A stretch of 64,000 nucleotides of DNA from VRUE01 sp963819755 (lineage in GTDB: Bacteria > Actinomycetota > Thermoleophilia > Solirubrobacterales > 70-9): positions 620,001-684,000 of the forward strand of contig CAWFXB010000001.1 of NCBI GenBank assembly GCA_963819755.1. Direction: 5' to 3'. Below the pieces are notes generated by a model. That model saw nothing but the letters and a program-made list of their open reading frames with translations. It had not been told where the DNA came from and did not search any database. A program made the translations under genes and the position numbers. Of the stretch, positions 15,110 to 24,707 are shown piece after piece. How positions within the stretch are numbered: position 1 is the first letter of the stretch; the number at the start of each line of letters is the position of its first letter.

Positions 15110-16381
15110 TTGAGCGCTGCGCAGCTAACCGAGCTCGGCTCGGGCGCCCGGGTCGTGACTGAGGAGGTTCCCTCGGTCCGCTCCGTGGCGCTCGGGCTCT
15201 GGGTTCGCACCGGCTCGAGGAACGAGACGCCGGCACAGGCCGGTGTCTCGCACTTCCTCGAGCACCTGCTGTTCAAGGGCACCGCGCGCTACTCGGCGAT
15301 CGAGATCTCCGAGCTCTTCGACGGGCTCGGCGCCTCGGTCAACGCGGCGACCGGCAAGGAGACCACCCACCTGCACGCCCGCTTCCTCGACGAGCACACC
15401 GACGAGGTCTTCGACCTGCTCGCGGAGATGCTGCTGGCGCCGACCTACCCGGACATCGACTCCGAGCGCGACGTCGTGTTGGAGGAGATCGCGATGTACG
15501 AGGACGAGCCACAGGACCGGGTCCACGACATCCTCGCCGGCGCCGTCTTCGGCGAGCACCCGCTGGGCCGGCGAGTGCTCGGCGAGGCCGAGGTGATCTC
15601 CTCGATCCCGGTTCCCGAGATCGAGGCCTACCGCAAGGGTCGCTACACCGGCCCGCACGTCGTCGTCGGCGCGGCCGGGCACCTCGACCACGAGCGGATC
15701 GTCGCTCTGGCCGAGCGCCTCGTCTCGCCGCCGAGCGGCGAGAACGGGTCGCAAGCGGTTCGGACCGACGGCGCTGCGCGGTTGCGCTTCTACCCGAAGG
15801 ACACCGAGCAGTACCACATCTGCTTCGGCGCGACCGGGATCGTCCGCGACGACGAGCGTCGCTACGGGCTCGCGGTGCTCGACTCGATCTTCGGCGGCTC
15901 GACCTCCTCGCGCCTCTTTCGCGAGGTGCGCGAGAAGCGCGGCCTCGCCTACTCGGTCGGCTCCTACAACGAGCAGTACACCGACTCCGGCATGGTGGCG
16001 ACCTACGTCGGCACCCGCGAGGACAACGTCGAGGAAGCCTGCGCGGTGATCGGTGCCGAGCTGGAGCGACTGCGCTCCGAGCCGGTCTCGGCCGATGAGC
16101 TGGCGCGGGCAAAGGAGAACGTCAAGGGTCGCCTCGTGCTCTCCTCGGAGTCGACCGCGGCGCGGATGTCGCGGATCTCGCGCTCGACGCTCTTCAACCT
16201 GCCGATCGAAAGCCTCGATTCGATGCTGGCCAAAGTCGATGCGGTGAGCGTCGAGGAGCTGAGCGAGCTGGCCAGCGAGCTCTACCGCGCCGAGCGGCTC
16301 TCGGCCGCCTGCGTCGGTCGCGATGAGGAGTGCTTCCGCAAGGCGTTGGCTCCCGTCAGCGAGGCGCTGGCAGCGGCATGA
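15110..16381 (+). CDS. M16-family zinc metallopeptidase
   Basis: This 423-residue pitrilysin/processing-peptidase family protein has the inverted zinc motif HFLEH (VSHFLEHLLFKGT), with the third ligand Glu in VVLEEIAMYEDEP. The C-terminal inactive-type half contains YHICFGATGI and a Gly/Ser loop FGGSTSSRLFREVREKRGLAYSVGSY, the R-Y-like substrate pocket of M16B enzymes. The physiological substrate is unknown. The gene sits between pnp and dapB, a frequent order in Actinobacteria and Firmicutes. The start is TTG, three bases after the pnp stop. Confidence 0.9.
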   Translation: MSAAQLTELGSGARVVTEEVPSVRSVALGLWVRTGSRNETPAQAGVSHFLEHLLFKGTARYSAIEISELFDGLGASVNAATGKETTHLHARFLDEHTDEVFDLLAEMLLAPTYPDIDSERDVVLEEIAMYEDEPQDRVHDILAGAVFGEHPLGRRVLGEAEVISSIPVPEIEAYRKGRYTGPHVVVGAAGHLDHERIVALAERLVSPPSGENGSQAVRTDGAARLRFYPKDTEQYHICFGATGIVRDDERRYGLAVLDSIFGGSTSSRLFREVREKRGLAYSVGSYNEQYTDSGMVATYVGTREDNVEEACAVIGAELERLRSEPVSADELARAKENVKGRLVLSSESTAARMSRISRSTLFNLPIESLDSMLAKVDAVSVEELSELASELYRAERLSAACVGRDEECFRKALAPVSEALAAA

Positions 16382-17043
16382 TCCGCGTCGCTGTTTCCGG
16401 CGCGAACGGGCGCATGGGCCAGACCGTCTGCGAAGCGGTCGAGGGCGCCGACGGCCTGGAGCTGGTTGCGAAAGCCGACCCGGCGCTCGGGGTCGAGCTG
16501 GCCGGCGTGCTCGGCGATGCCGACGTCGTCGTCGACTTCAGCACGCCCGACACGGCGCTCGACAACGCCAAGGCCTGCCTCGACGCCGGGGTGCACGTAG
16601 TCCTTGGCACGACCGGATTCGACCTCGATGCCCTTCGCGCCGCCGCCGAGGCGGGCGACGCCAACTGCTTCGTCGCGCCCAACTTCGCGATCGGAGCCGT
16701 GCTGCTGATGGAGGCGGCGCAGGCGATCGCCAAGCACATGCCCGAGTGCGAGATCGTCGAGCTGCACCACGACCGCAAGCTCGACGCGCCTTCGGGCACG
16801 GCGAAGCGGACCGCGGAGCTGATCGAGGGCGCCGGCGGCAACGTCCACCAGCCGATCCACTCGGTGCGGCTGTCAGGCCTGGTCGCCCATCAGGAAGTGA
16901 TCTTCGGCGGCGAGGGCCAGACGCTCTCGATCCGCCACGACTCGATCGACCGCGTCTCATTCATGCCCGGCGTCATCCTCGCCGTCCGCCGGGTCGCCGG
17001 CCTGCCCGACCGCTTCACGGCCGGCCTCGAGAAGCTGTTGTAG
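16378..17043 (+). CDS. dapB: 4-hydroxy-tetrahydrodipicolinate reductase
   Basis: This 221-residue enzyme of the lysine/meso-diaminopimelate pathway has the NAD(P)-binding GANGRMGQ at the N-terminus, GTTGFD and APNFAIGAVLL. The catalytic/substrate motif is ELHHDRKLDAPSGTA. It is somewhat shorter than the 240-270 residues common in the family but keeps every core motif. I chose ATG 16378, which overlaps the peptidase stop, because the Rossmann strand begins immediately. Confidence 0.94.
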   Translation: MIRVAVSGANGRMGQTVCEAVEGADGLELVAKADPALGVELAGVLGDADVVVDFSTPDTALDNAKACLDAGVHVVLGTTGFDLDALRAAAEAGDANCFVAPNFAIGAVLLMEAAQAIAKHMPECEIVELHHDRKLDAPSGTAKRTAELIEGAGGNVHQPIHSVRLSGLVAHQEVIFGGEGQTLSIRHDSIDRVSFMPGVILAVRRVAGLPDRFTAGLEKLL

Positions 17044-17052
17044 GTTCATGCG

Positions 17053-18495
17053 ATGAGCGACGAGCTGACGCGCCTCGACGCGACCGCCCAGGCCGAGCTG
17101 GTCCGCAACGGAGACCTGACCGCGGCCGAGCTGGTCGAAGCGGCGATCTCTCGGATCGAGGCAACCAACGGCGAGATCAACGCCGTGATCCATCCGCTCT
17201 TCGAGGAAGGCCTGGAGGCGGCCCGGGGAGATCTCCCCGACGGGCCCTTCAAGGGCGTTCCCTTCCTGCTCAAGGACCTCGGCGCCGTCTTTGCCGGCCA
17301 GCCGCTGCACCTGGGCATGAACTACCTGAAGGAACGCGATTTCCGCGCCCCGATGGACACCTACCTGGCGCAGCGCTTCCGTGCCGCCGGGCTGGTCACG
17401 ATCGGCAAGACGAGCTGCCCAGAGCTCGGCATCCTGCCGACGACCGAGCCACGCGCCTACGGCCCGACGCGCAATCCCTGGGACCTCGAGCGGACGCCTG
17501 GCGGGTCGAGCGGAGGATCCGCCGCTGCGGTTGCCGCCGGCATGGTGCCGATGGCCCACGCCAACGACGGTGGTGGCTCGATCCGCATCCCGGCCTCCAA
17601 CTGCGGCCTCGTCGGCCTCAAGCCGACTCGGCAGCGGACCAGCGAGGGACCGATCGCCGGCGACTTCATGTCCGGCCTGACGGCGGAGCTTTGCGTCTCG
17701 CGTTCGGTGCGCGATACCGCTGCGCTGCTCGAGGCGGTGCACGGCCCGGCGCCGGGAGACCCCTACGTCGCCCCGCCGCCACTCCGCCCCTACAGCGAGG
17801 AGGTCGGCGCCGACCCCGGCAAGCTGCGGATCGCGCTCTGGACCGAGACCGTGATCGAGCAGGACGCCGATCCCGAGGTCGTGGCCGCGGCCAAGTCCGC
17901 GGCAGCGACGCTGGAAGGCCTTGGCCACGCGGTCGAGGAGCCGGACCTGAGCATGCTGAAGGGCATCCCCATCATCGAGCCTTTCCTGGTCCGCTGGGCC
18001 GCCGGGCAGGCATCGACGCTCGACCAGCTCGGGGTGATCGGCGGAGCGCCCATCGGTCCCGACGACGTCGAGCCGTTGACCTGGGCCCTGGCCGAGATCG
18101 GACGTGCCCGCAGCGCGGGCGATTACCTGACTGCCGTCGGCCAGCATCAGGTGATGTCGCGAATGTTCGCCGGCATCCACGAGTCCGGCTTCGACCTGCT
18201 CTTGAGCCCGGTCATGGGTGAGCCACCGCCGCCGCTCGGCACCTTCGACGACTCCGGACCGGACCCGATGGTCGCCTTCGAGCGAGCCTTCCTCGACGGC
18301 TGCTTCACGGCGGCGTTCAACGCGACCGGCCAGCCGGCGATCTCCCTGCCGTTGCACGTGAGCGAGAGCGGGCTGCCGATCGGCGTCCAGCTCGTCGCCC
18401 CGCTGGGACGCGAGGACGTGCTGCTGCGGGTCGCTTCCCAGCTCGAGCAGGCGGTCCCCTGGGCAGGCCGCACGGCGGCCACCTTTGCCATATGA
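17053..18495 (+). CDS. Amidase-signature family amidase
   Basis: This 480-residue hydrolase has the amidase-signature core GGSSGGSAAAVAAGMVPMAHANDGGGSIRIPASNCGLVGLKPTR and the upstream lysine in FLLKDLG; together these supply the Ser-cisSer-Lys triad (GGSSGGS, GGGSIR). It differs clearly from the true GatA at 48074. The exact substrate cannot be read from sequence; family members act on aryl, alkyl or peptide amides. It lies between dapB and dapA, so a role on a diaminopimelate- or peptidoglycan-derived amide is conceivable but unproven. Confidence 0.88.
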   Translation: MSDELTRLDATAQAELVRNGDLTAAELVEAAISRIEATNGEINAVIHPLFEEGLEAARGDLPDGPFKGVPFLLKDLGAVFAGQPLHLGMNYLKERDFRAPMDTYLAQRFRAAGLVTIGKTSCPELGILPTTEPRAYGPTRNPWDLERTPGGSSGGSAAAVAAGMVPMAHANDGGGSIRIPASNCGLVGLKPTRQRTSEGPIAGDFMSGLTAELCVSRSVRDTAALLEAVHGPAPGDPYVAPPPLRPYSEEVGADPGKLRIALWTETVIEQDADPEVVAAAKSAAATLEGLGHAVEEPDLSMLKGIPIIEPFLVRWAAGQASTLDQLGVIGGAPIGPDDVEPLTWALAEIGRARSAGDYLTAVGQHQVMSRMFAGIHESGFDLLLSPVMGEPPPPLGTFDDSGPDPMVAFERAFLDGCFTAAFNATGQPAISLPLHVSESGLPIGVQLVAPLGREDVLLRVASQLEQAVPWAGRTAATFAI

Positions 18496-18517
18496 CCGCC
18501 CCGATACCCTGCCAGCG

Positions 18518-19393
18518 ATGAGGGAGATCCGCGGCGTCATAACGGCGATGGCCACCCCCTTCGATCGAGGGGGGGGAGTGGACGAGGTAGCAGCCCGCCG
18601 GCTCGCTTCCCATCTGGTCGAGCACGGATCGCACGGTGTCGTCGTCGCCGGCTCCACCGGCGAGGCCGCGACCCTTGACGATCGCGAGCACATCTCGCTG
18701 CTGCGGGCGGTTGTCGAGGAGGTCGGGGCACAGGCGACGGTGATCTGTGGCACCGGCACCAACGACACCCGCCACTCGATCGAGCTGACCAGGGCGGCAG
18801 CCGAGGCCGGTGCCGAGGCGGCGCTTGTCGTCACCCCCTACTACAACAAGCCCAACCCGGCCGGGATCCGCGCCCACTTCGAAGCGATCGCCTCGGCCGT
18901 TCCAGGTCTACCGTTGATCGCCTACAACATCCCCTCCAGGGTGGTGATCAACGTGCCGCCGGCGGATCTCGCCGAGCTGGCCCAGATCGACGGCGTGGTC
19001 GCCGTCAAGCAGGCGAACAACGACGAGATCGGCCCGATCGAGGGCCTCGACGTCCTGGCCGGCAACGACGACATATTTCTGAGAACGCTTGAGCTCGGCC
19101 TCGCCGGCGGGATTCTCGTCGCCACGCACCTGGTGGGCGACCAGATGCGGGAGATGTGGGACGCGGCGCAGGCCGAGGAACTGGACCGTGCGCGTGAGAT
19201 CGACGCCGGTCTGCGACCGCTCTACGAGGCGCTCGCCGTGACCACCAACCCGATGCCGCTCAAGGCGGCGCTGGAGATCGCCGGCCTGATCCCCTCCGGG
19301 ACCATGCGACTGCCGATGGTTCCCGTCGATGCCGCGCAGCGCGCGACGATCCGCGACGCGTTGGACGCCGTCGGCGTGCCGGTGGCTTCCTAG
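18518..19393 (+). CDS. dapA: 4-hydroxy-tetrahydrodipicolinate synthase
   Basis: This 291-residue TIM-barrel aldolase condenses pyruvate and aspartate semialdehyde. It has GSTGEAATLDDREH, the catalytic tyrosine in TPYYNKPNPAG, the YNIPSR loop and the Schiff-base lysine in VVAVKQAN. I chose ATG 18518 because conserved sequence (IRGVITAMATPF) begins there; a start at 18485 would overlap the amidase gene. TACCCT, about 10 bases upstream, may be a -10 box. dapA followed by an RNase J gene is a conserved actinobacterial pair. Confidence 0.95.
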   Translation: MREIRGVITAMATPFDRGGGVDEVAARRLASHLVEHGSHGVVVAGSTGEAATLDDREHISLLRAVVEEVGAQATVICGTGTNDTRHSIELTRAAAEAGAEAALVVTPYYNKPNPAGIRAHFEAIASAVPGLPLIAYNIPSRVVINVPPADLAELAQIDGVVAVKQANNDEIGPIEGLDVLAGNDDIFLRTLELGLAGGILVATHLVGDQMREMWDAAQAEELDRAREIDAGLRPLYEALAVTTNPMPLKAALEIAGLIPSGTMRLPMVPVDAAQRATIRDALDAVGVPVAS

Positions 19394-19396
19394 CCG

Positions 19397-21058
19397 ATGG
19401 CGGCGAAACTGCGAGTTCTGCCGCTCGGCGGCCTGGGCGAGATCGGCAAGAACATGACCGTGATCGAGTACGACGGGCGGATCGTCGTCGTCGACACCGG
19501 CCTGATGTTCCCGACGCCCGAGATGCTCGGCATCGACCTGGTCCTGCCCGACTTCTCCTACCTGCGCGACCGCGTCGACGACATCGAGGCGGTCGTCCTC
19601 ACCCACGGGCACGAGGATCACGTCGGCGCGCTGCCTTACGTGCTGCGTGAGATCGGCATGCCGCCGGTCATCTACGGCGGTCTGCTGACGGTCGGCATGG
19701 TGCGCTCCAAGCTCGACGAGCACAAGATGAAGGACGCGCCGTTGGAGGAGCTGCCAGCGGGCAAGAAAGTCCAGCTCGGCCCCTTCGAGCTCGAGCTGGT
19801 CCATCTCTCCCACTCGATCCCCGACATGCGGGGAGTGATCCTCGGCACCGAGGTCGGCAAGATCCTGATGACCGGCGACTACAAGTTCGACCAGACCCCG
19901 GTCGATGGCCGCCCCGCCGACATCTCACGGCTCGCCCAGCTCGGCCGCGAAGGCCTGCTGCTGCTCTGCGGCGACTCGACCAACGCCGACCGCCCGGGTA
20001 TCGCGCCCTCGGAGTCGAGCGTCGGGCCGGCCCTGCTGGAGACCTTCTCGGCCTGCAAAGGCCGGGTCATCGTCACCTCCTTCGCCTCCAACATCCACCG
20101 CGTGCAGCAGGTGATCGACGCCGCCGTCGCGCTCGACCGCCGCGTCGCCCTGGTCGGCCGCTCGATGCGCAAGAACTTCAACATCGCCTCCAACCTCGGC
20201 ATCGCCAAAGCGCCTTCGGGCCTCTTCATCCAGCCGCGCGAGATCGAGGACTTCCCCGACGAGAAGGTTGTCGTGATCTCCACCGGCAGCCAGGGCGAGC
20301 CGCTCTCGGCGCTACGGAGGATGGCCAACAACGACCACCGCGACGTCCAGCTGCACTCGGGCGACACCGTCGTCTTCTCGGCGACCCCGGTGCCGGGCAA
20401 CGAGCGCGCTGTGAACGAAACGATCGACCGTATCTACGAGATCGGGGCCTCGGTCGTGACCGCCAAGGATGCGCCGATCCACGCTTCCGGGCACGGTTGG
20501 CAGGAGGAGTTGAAGCTGATGCTCAACCTGACCAAACCGCGCTACGTGATGCCCGTGCACGGCGATCACCAGCGGCTGCGCCTGCACGCCAGCCTCGCCC
20601 ACTCGGTGGGGGTCGACCCCGAGAACGTCTTCCAGGGTCGCAACGGCCTGCCGTTGGAGCTGGATGCCAACGGGGCGCGTTTCGGCAAGGAGGTCCACGC
20701 CGGCGTCGTCTACGTCGACGGCGTCAACGTCGGCGAGCCCGATGACGTGGCGCTGCGCGACCGGCGCGAGATCTCCGCCGACGGCATCTTCATCGTCGTC
20801 GCGACGATCTCCGCCGAGGACGGCAGCGTCGTCGCCGATCCCGAGGCGATCGTGCGCGGCGTCGCCCTGCCAGAGGGCGAGGAGTCCCTGGTCGAAGAAT
20901 TGAAGGACGTGGTCGAGGACTCGCTCGAGGACGCCGCCGAGGCCGGCACGCGGGAGGTCCACCTGATCCAGGAAGACGTTCACGAGGCGATCGCCAAGCT
21001 CGTCTACGAGAAGCTGCGCAGCCGGCCGATGATCCTGCCGGTCGTCGTCGAGGTTTAG
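19397..21058 (+). CDS. rnj: Ribonuclease J
   Basis: This 553-residue metallo-beta-lactamase/beta-CASP ribonuclease combines endonuclease and 5'-3' exonuclease activity in mRNA decay and rRNA maturation. It has LPLGGLGEIGKNM at the start, the zinc motif THGHEDHVGALPY, the beta-CASP insertion (DSTNADRPG, SFASNIHRVQQ, STGSQGEPLSAL), and the late HASGHG and PVHGDHQ. The C-terminal domain is complete. Together with pnp in the same cluster, it supplies RNA turnover. Confidence 0.95.
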   Translation: MAAKLRVLPLGGLGEIGKNMTVIEYDGRIVVVDTGLMFPTPEMLGIDLVLPDFSYLRDRVDDIEAVVLTHGHEDHVGALPYVLREIGMPPVIYGGLLTVGMVRSKLDEHKMKDAPLEELPAGKKVQLGPFELELVHLSHSIPDMRGVILGTEVGKILMTGDYKFDQTPVDGRPADISRLAQLGREGLLLLCGDSTNADRPGIAPSESSVGPALLETFSACKGRVIVTSFASNIHRVQQVIDAAVALDRRVALVGRSMRKNFNIASNLGIAKAPSGLFIQPREIEDFPDEKVVVISTGSQGEPLSALRRMANNDHRDVQLHSGDTVVFSATPVPGNERAVNETIDRIYEIGASVVTAKDAPIHASGHGWQEELKLMLNLTKPRYVMPVHGDHQRLRLHASLAHSVGVDPENVFQGRNGLPLELDANGARFGKEVHAGVVYVDGVNVGEPDDVALRDRREISADGIFIVVATISAEDGSVVADPEAIVRGVALPEGEESLVEELKDVVEDSLEDAAEAGTREVHLIQEDVHEAIAKLVYEKLRSRPMILPVVVEV

Positions 21059-21062
21059 CCGC

Positions 21063-22272
21063 CTATTTTTCGGCCAGCCAGATGTTTTTTCCGGCGTTGC
21101 TTTCGATTTTCCAGGTGGTCTGAACCTGGATTCCCGTGGGGCAAGTCGCCGGCCCTTTGATCTTGCCTGCCACCCAGGGGTCGGTTTCCCCGGTCATCAC
21201 GGCACCGGGATTGGTGATGATCAGCTCGGCGCCCGGCAGTTTGTAGACACAGGCATCTTTTTCGCCGGCGATCAGCAGGTTGAGCTCAAGATTTTTTTTG
21301 CCCTCGATCATCAGCAGTCCTTTACCGAGGCCAAAGTAGGCGAAAGCCGAGCTAACAGCAGGCAGGTTCGCCATCGAGACCGCGACGTTCGGATTGCCTT
21401 TGAGGGTCGAGGTGCATTCGCCGCCTTTGTTGGAGCTGAATCCCAGCGAGCTGATTTCTCCGGTCCCGTTGCCGTTGAATTTCCCTTTCAGCGGAGATTC
21501 GGTGCAGGTCACCGTGCCCCCGGGGCCTCCGGCCGAGATGATGGACACGTTTTTGGAAAGCGCGCCGACAATTTCGCCGCTGAATTCTTCTCCGGCTGGG
21601 CACGTGGTTTCGGTTTTTTCAGGTGCCGCTTTGCAGAGTTTGGTCGGTAGTTTCGAGAGGTCGAGCGGTTTAGGTTTCTGGACGGTGTAGTTGGCCGTCC
21701 AGCTCGCCGTCGCGGGGCACAGCAGGCCCGTTTTTTTGGCCAGGGGCTCTTCTTTAGCGATGATTTCGCCCGGATTGCCACCTTTCAGGCCCAGTTCGAT
21801 CGCTTCGGCCGTGTACAGGCAGGCGAAGCCGCAGTTGACGCTGGCCGCGGGATTTTCGCCATCGCCTCTCCGGAGCGTCAAGGCGCCGGCATTTTCACCG
21901 CTTGCTTCGATCTGTCCCAGATATGGAGTTTCGAGAGTCGAGAGGGTGCATTCGGTGCCTCCGTTTTTGCATCCGGCGAAGCTGAGCGAGCTGATTTCGA
22001 CGGGGAGTGGCGCCGCCGGCCTTCCCCGAGGTTTCGCCTATGATGCTGGAACTGGTGCAGACTATGCTCAGCGTTCCGCCTTGCAACCTGGCTTCGCTGG
22101 AGGTGGCTTCGATCAGCGTCCCCGGTGCGTAGACGTTTTCCGCTTTGCAAGGTTCTTCCACGGCTTTGCAGAGCTCGGTTGAGGCCGAGGCAGAGGTCGT
22201 GGTCGCGGCGCAGAATGCAAGCCCAACCAGCACGGCAAGCGCGCATGAATTACGGATGCTGAAATGTCTCAC
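21063..22272 (-). pseudogene. Secreted protein of unknown function, frameshifted
   Basis: From GTG 22272, with Shine-Dalgarno GAAGGGGG just upstream, the protein starts with a clear signal peptide (hydrophobic ALAVLVGLAFCAATT then ASAS). It continues through TELCKAVEEPCKAEN and GGTLSIVCTSSSIIGET. Near 22015, in a run of G's on the plus strand, the sense moves to another frame (PVEISSLSFAGC, then ECTLSTLETPYLGQ) and runs without interruption to the stop at 21063. The reconstructed protein is about 400 residues with repeated SL-F-NKGGECT-like segments and paired cysteines, probably an extracellular beta-rich protein. I recognise no named family. Lower GC than its neighbours suggests transfer or weak constraint. 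A sequencing error would restore the gene. Confidence 0.7.
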
Positions 22273-22371
22273 GGCAGGCCCCCTTCGATGAGTGACCTTT
22301 TTACCACGAGCGGGGTGAGTGATCAAGTATATCTGATCAAAACCAAAGACCATGACACCGATGCTGCGACA

Positions 22372-22415
22372 GAAAAAGGACCCGCCGGTCGCGTTGGGGA
22401 GAACCGGCGGGCCCT
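22372..22415 (-). terminator. Intrinsic terminator of the two-component operon
   Basis: Read on the minus strand, a GC-rich stem (GGCCCGCCGGT pairing with ACCGGCGGGTC) with a 13-base loop is followed by TTTTT. It lies about 35 bases beyond the histidine kinase stop, so it ends the response regulator/kinase transcript. Confidence 0.85.
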
Positions 22416-22450
22416 TGTGTCTCGTCCGTGGGAGAAACTACGGCTGAGCG

Positions 22451-23803
22451 CTAAAGCCGGTCTAAAGCCCCGGTAATCGGTTTCTCAGACTTGCGTAGGG
22501 GCAGCCGGACGCGAAAGAGCGCACCACCCAGGTCGGACTCGCCTGCCTCGGCGCTGCCGCCGTGCGATCTCGCCACGGCGCTGACGATCGCCAGGCCGAG
22601 GCCGCTGCCGCCGCCGATCGCGGTGTCGGCGGGCCCGTCGCCGCGGACGAAGCGCTCGAAGACCTGCTCGCGAAGCTCCACCGGCACACCAGGACCGTCG
22701 TCGGCGACCTCGACCACGGCGCTCGCGCCCTCGGCGTGCAGGCGCAGTTCGATCCGCGAGCCCGGGGGGGTGTGGCGGGCGGCGTTGTCGAGCAGATTGA
22801 GCACCATGCGATGCAGCTCGTCGGGATTGCCGTCGACCAGGAGCGGTCGCTCGTTCTCTACCCGTAGCTCACGTTCGCCGATCGTCGGCGCAACCTCCGC
22901 CGCGGCGTTACCCGCCACCTCGGCCAGATCGCAGCGGGTGCGAGCGCCGATGCGCCCGGCATCGGCGCGGGCGAGGAGCAGTAGGTCGCCGACCAGGCGG
23001 CTCATGCGAGTGGAGGAGCGCAGCGCCGAGTCGACCATCGCCCGCTCGTCCTCCTGCGCCGGCTCCTCGAGCGAGGCCTGGAGCAGCTCCAGGTTGGCGA
23101 GGATGCTGGTCAGCGGGGTGCGCAACTCGTGCGAGGCGTCGGCGACGAACTCGCGCTGGCGCTTCAGCGCCGCTTCGCGCTCGGCGCGGGCGGCGTCGAG
23201 CGAGCGGAGCATCCGCTCCAGCGTCCTCGCCAGCTCGCCCACCTCGTCGTCCACACGCGGTTGTGGCATGTGGCTGGAGGGGTCGCCGGTGTCGGCGATT
23301 GTGCGCGCCGTCGCGGTCAGCGACGCGATCGGGTGCATCGCGCGACGGGCGATCGCCACGCCGGCGAGACTGGCGAGCAGGGTCGCGCCCAGCACGCCGG
23401 CTGCGATCAGGAGCCAGAGCCGGCCCACGGTCGAGTCGATGTGCTGCTCGTCGCGGCCGTACTGGACATAGCCGGCAATTCGCCCGGTCTGACGGCTGCG
23501 CAGGGCGACCGTCACGACCCGCATCTCGCCGACGTCGCGGATGCCGGGTACGGGGGGGCCGAGTCCGGCTGCGTTCGGGCTGGCGTCGAGTTCCCGCCCC
23601 TGCGAATCGTAGATCCGCACCGAGGCATCGTTGGGGCTGACGAAATCGGCCAGGTCCGGCTCGCGGACGATCAGCGTGTTGGTGATCGTGTCGACGATCT
23701 GGACCTGAGAGGCCAGCGTCGTCACCGCGCCCTTCATCTCGCGGTTGAAGTCGTCCCGGATGCGCTGCGCGGCGAGGTTGCCGACGATCACCCCGAACAG
23801 CAC
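22451..23803 (-). CDS. Sensor histidine kinase (two-component system)
   Basis: At least 450 residues. The order is transmembrane helix, extracytoplasmic sensor of about 130 residues, second transmembrane helix (LWLLIAAGVLGATLLASLAGVAI), HAMP, DHp with the phosphorylated His in DASHELRTPL, then the HATPase with N-box LLDNAARHTPPG and G-boxes DDGPGVP and GSGLGLAIV. The signal sensed is unknown. The first GTG in frame is at 23803, but the frame is open upstream beyond 23884 and residues encoded there (RLAGVSAGLTLAILVLFGV) complete the first membrane helix. The true start is therefore probably further upstream, within the response regulator gene, and is uncertain. The kinase belongs to the regulator just upstream. 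Confidence 0.9.
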   Translation of the reverse strand: MLFGVIVGNLAAQRIRDDFNREMKGAVTTLASQVQIVDTITNTLIVREPDLADFVSPNDASVRIYDSQGRELDASPNAAGLGPPVPGIRDVGEMRVVTVALRSRQTGRIAGYVQYGRDEQHIDSTVGRLWLLIAAGVLGATLLASLAGVAIARRAMHPIASLTATARTIADTGDPSSHMPQPRVDDEVGELARTLERMLRSLDAARAEREAALKRQREFVADASHELRTPLTSILANLELLQASLEEPAQEDERAMVDSALRSSTRMSRLVGDLLLLARADAGRIGARTRCDLAEVAGNAAAEVAPTIGERELRVENERPLLVDGNPDELHRMVLNLLDNAARHTPPGSRIELRLHAEGASAVVEVADDGPGVPVELREQVFERFVRGDGPADTAIGGGSGLGLAIVSAVARSHGGSAEAGESDLGGALFRVRLPLRKSEKPITGALDRL

Positions 23804-23880
23804 CAGGATCGCCAGGGTCAGCCCGGCGGAGACGCCGGCGAGGCGCCAGCGGACCGGCCAGTTGCCCGGCCGGAATGCCG

Positions 23881-24576
23881 CTAGCCCTTGAGCACGTAGC
23901 CGGCGCCGCGCTTGGTGTGCAGAAGCCGTGTCTCCTCACCCGCCTCGAGCTTGCGGCGCAGATTGGAGATGAATACGTCGATCGTGTTGGTGGCCGCCAT
24001 CGGGTCATAGCCCCAGACCTCGTCGAGCAGGCGCTCGCGTGAGACGACGAGGCGCTCGTTGTGCATCAGGTATTCGAGCAGCTCGAACTCGCGGTTGGTC
24101 AGCTCGATCTCGCGCTCGCCGCGCCGCACCTCGCGCGTATCCGGGTTGAGGCTGAGGTCGCCGACCTCAAGCGAAGCCGAGCCGCGCGGCGGCCGGCGGC
24201 GCAGCAGGGCACGGATCCGGGCGAGCAGCTCCTTGCGCTCAAAGGGCTTGACCAGGTAGTCGTCGGCACCGCTGTCGAGCCCACCCACCCGGTCCTCGGT
24301 CTCTGCCCGTGCGGTCAGCATCAGGATCGGCACGTCGCTGTCGGCGCGCAATCGCTGGCAGACCTCGACCCCGTCCATCCGCGGTAGGCCCAGGTCGAGG
24401 ACGACCAGGTCCGGCACGAAGCCGGCGGCGACGTCGAGCGCGTCGACTCCATCCGCCGAGGTGCGCACCTCGTAGCCCTCGTTGCGCAGCGAGCGCCTCA
24501 GCACGTCGGCGATCTCCTGATCGTCCTCGACGACGAGGACGCGGCCTCCCGACAGATCGGTCTCATTTGCAAGCAC
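23881..24576 (-). CDS. OmpR/PhoB-type response regulator
   Basis: This 231-residue protein has an N-terminal receiver with the acidic pair VVEDDQE, the phospho-acceptor Asp in DLVVLDLGLPRMDG, the Thr in LMLTARA and Lys in YLVKPF. The C-terminal winged helix (GEREIELTNREFELLEYLMHNERLVVSRERLLDEVWGYD...RRKLE) binds DNA. It is the partner of the downstream kinase and precedes it on the same transcript. Target genes cannot be inferred from the window. Confidence 0.94.
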   Translation of the reverse strand: MLANETDLSGGRVLVVEDDQEIADVLRRSLRNEGYEVRTSADGVDALDVAAGFVPDLVVLDLGLPRMDGVEVCQRLRADSDVPILMLTARAETEDRVGGLDSGADDYLVKPFERKELLARIRALLRRRPPRGSASLEVGDLSLNPDTREVRRGEREIELTNREFELLEYLMHNERLVVSRERLLDEVWGYDPMAATNTIDVFISNLRRKLEAGEETRLLHTKRGAGYVLKG

Positions 24577-24707
24577 GCTGCGATGTTAGCCCGGCTTGCA
24601 CACGTTCCCGTGGGCTTTTAGCGCGAATTTAGGCACGGACATAGCGGGGAAGACACCGATTCTGGGGCACTTGCCATCTGCCTCGCTTGCCATGATCGAT
24701 CGCAGCC

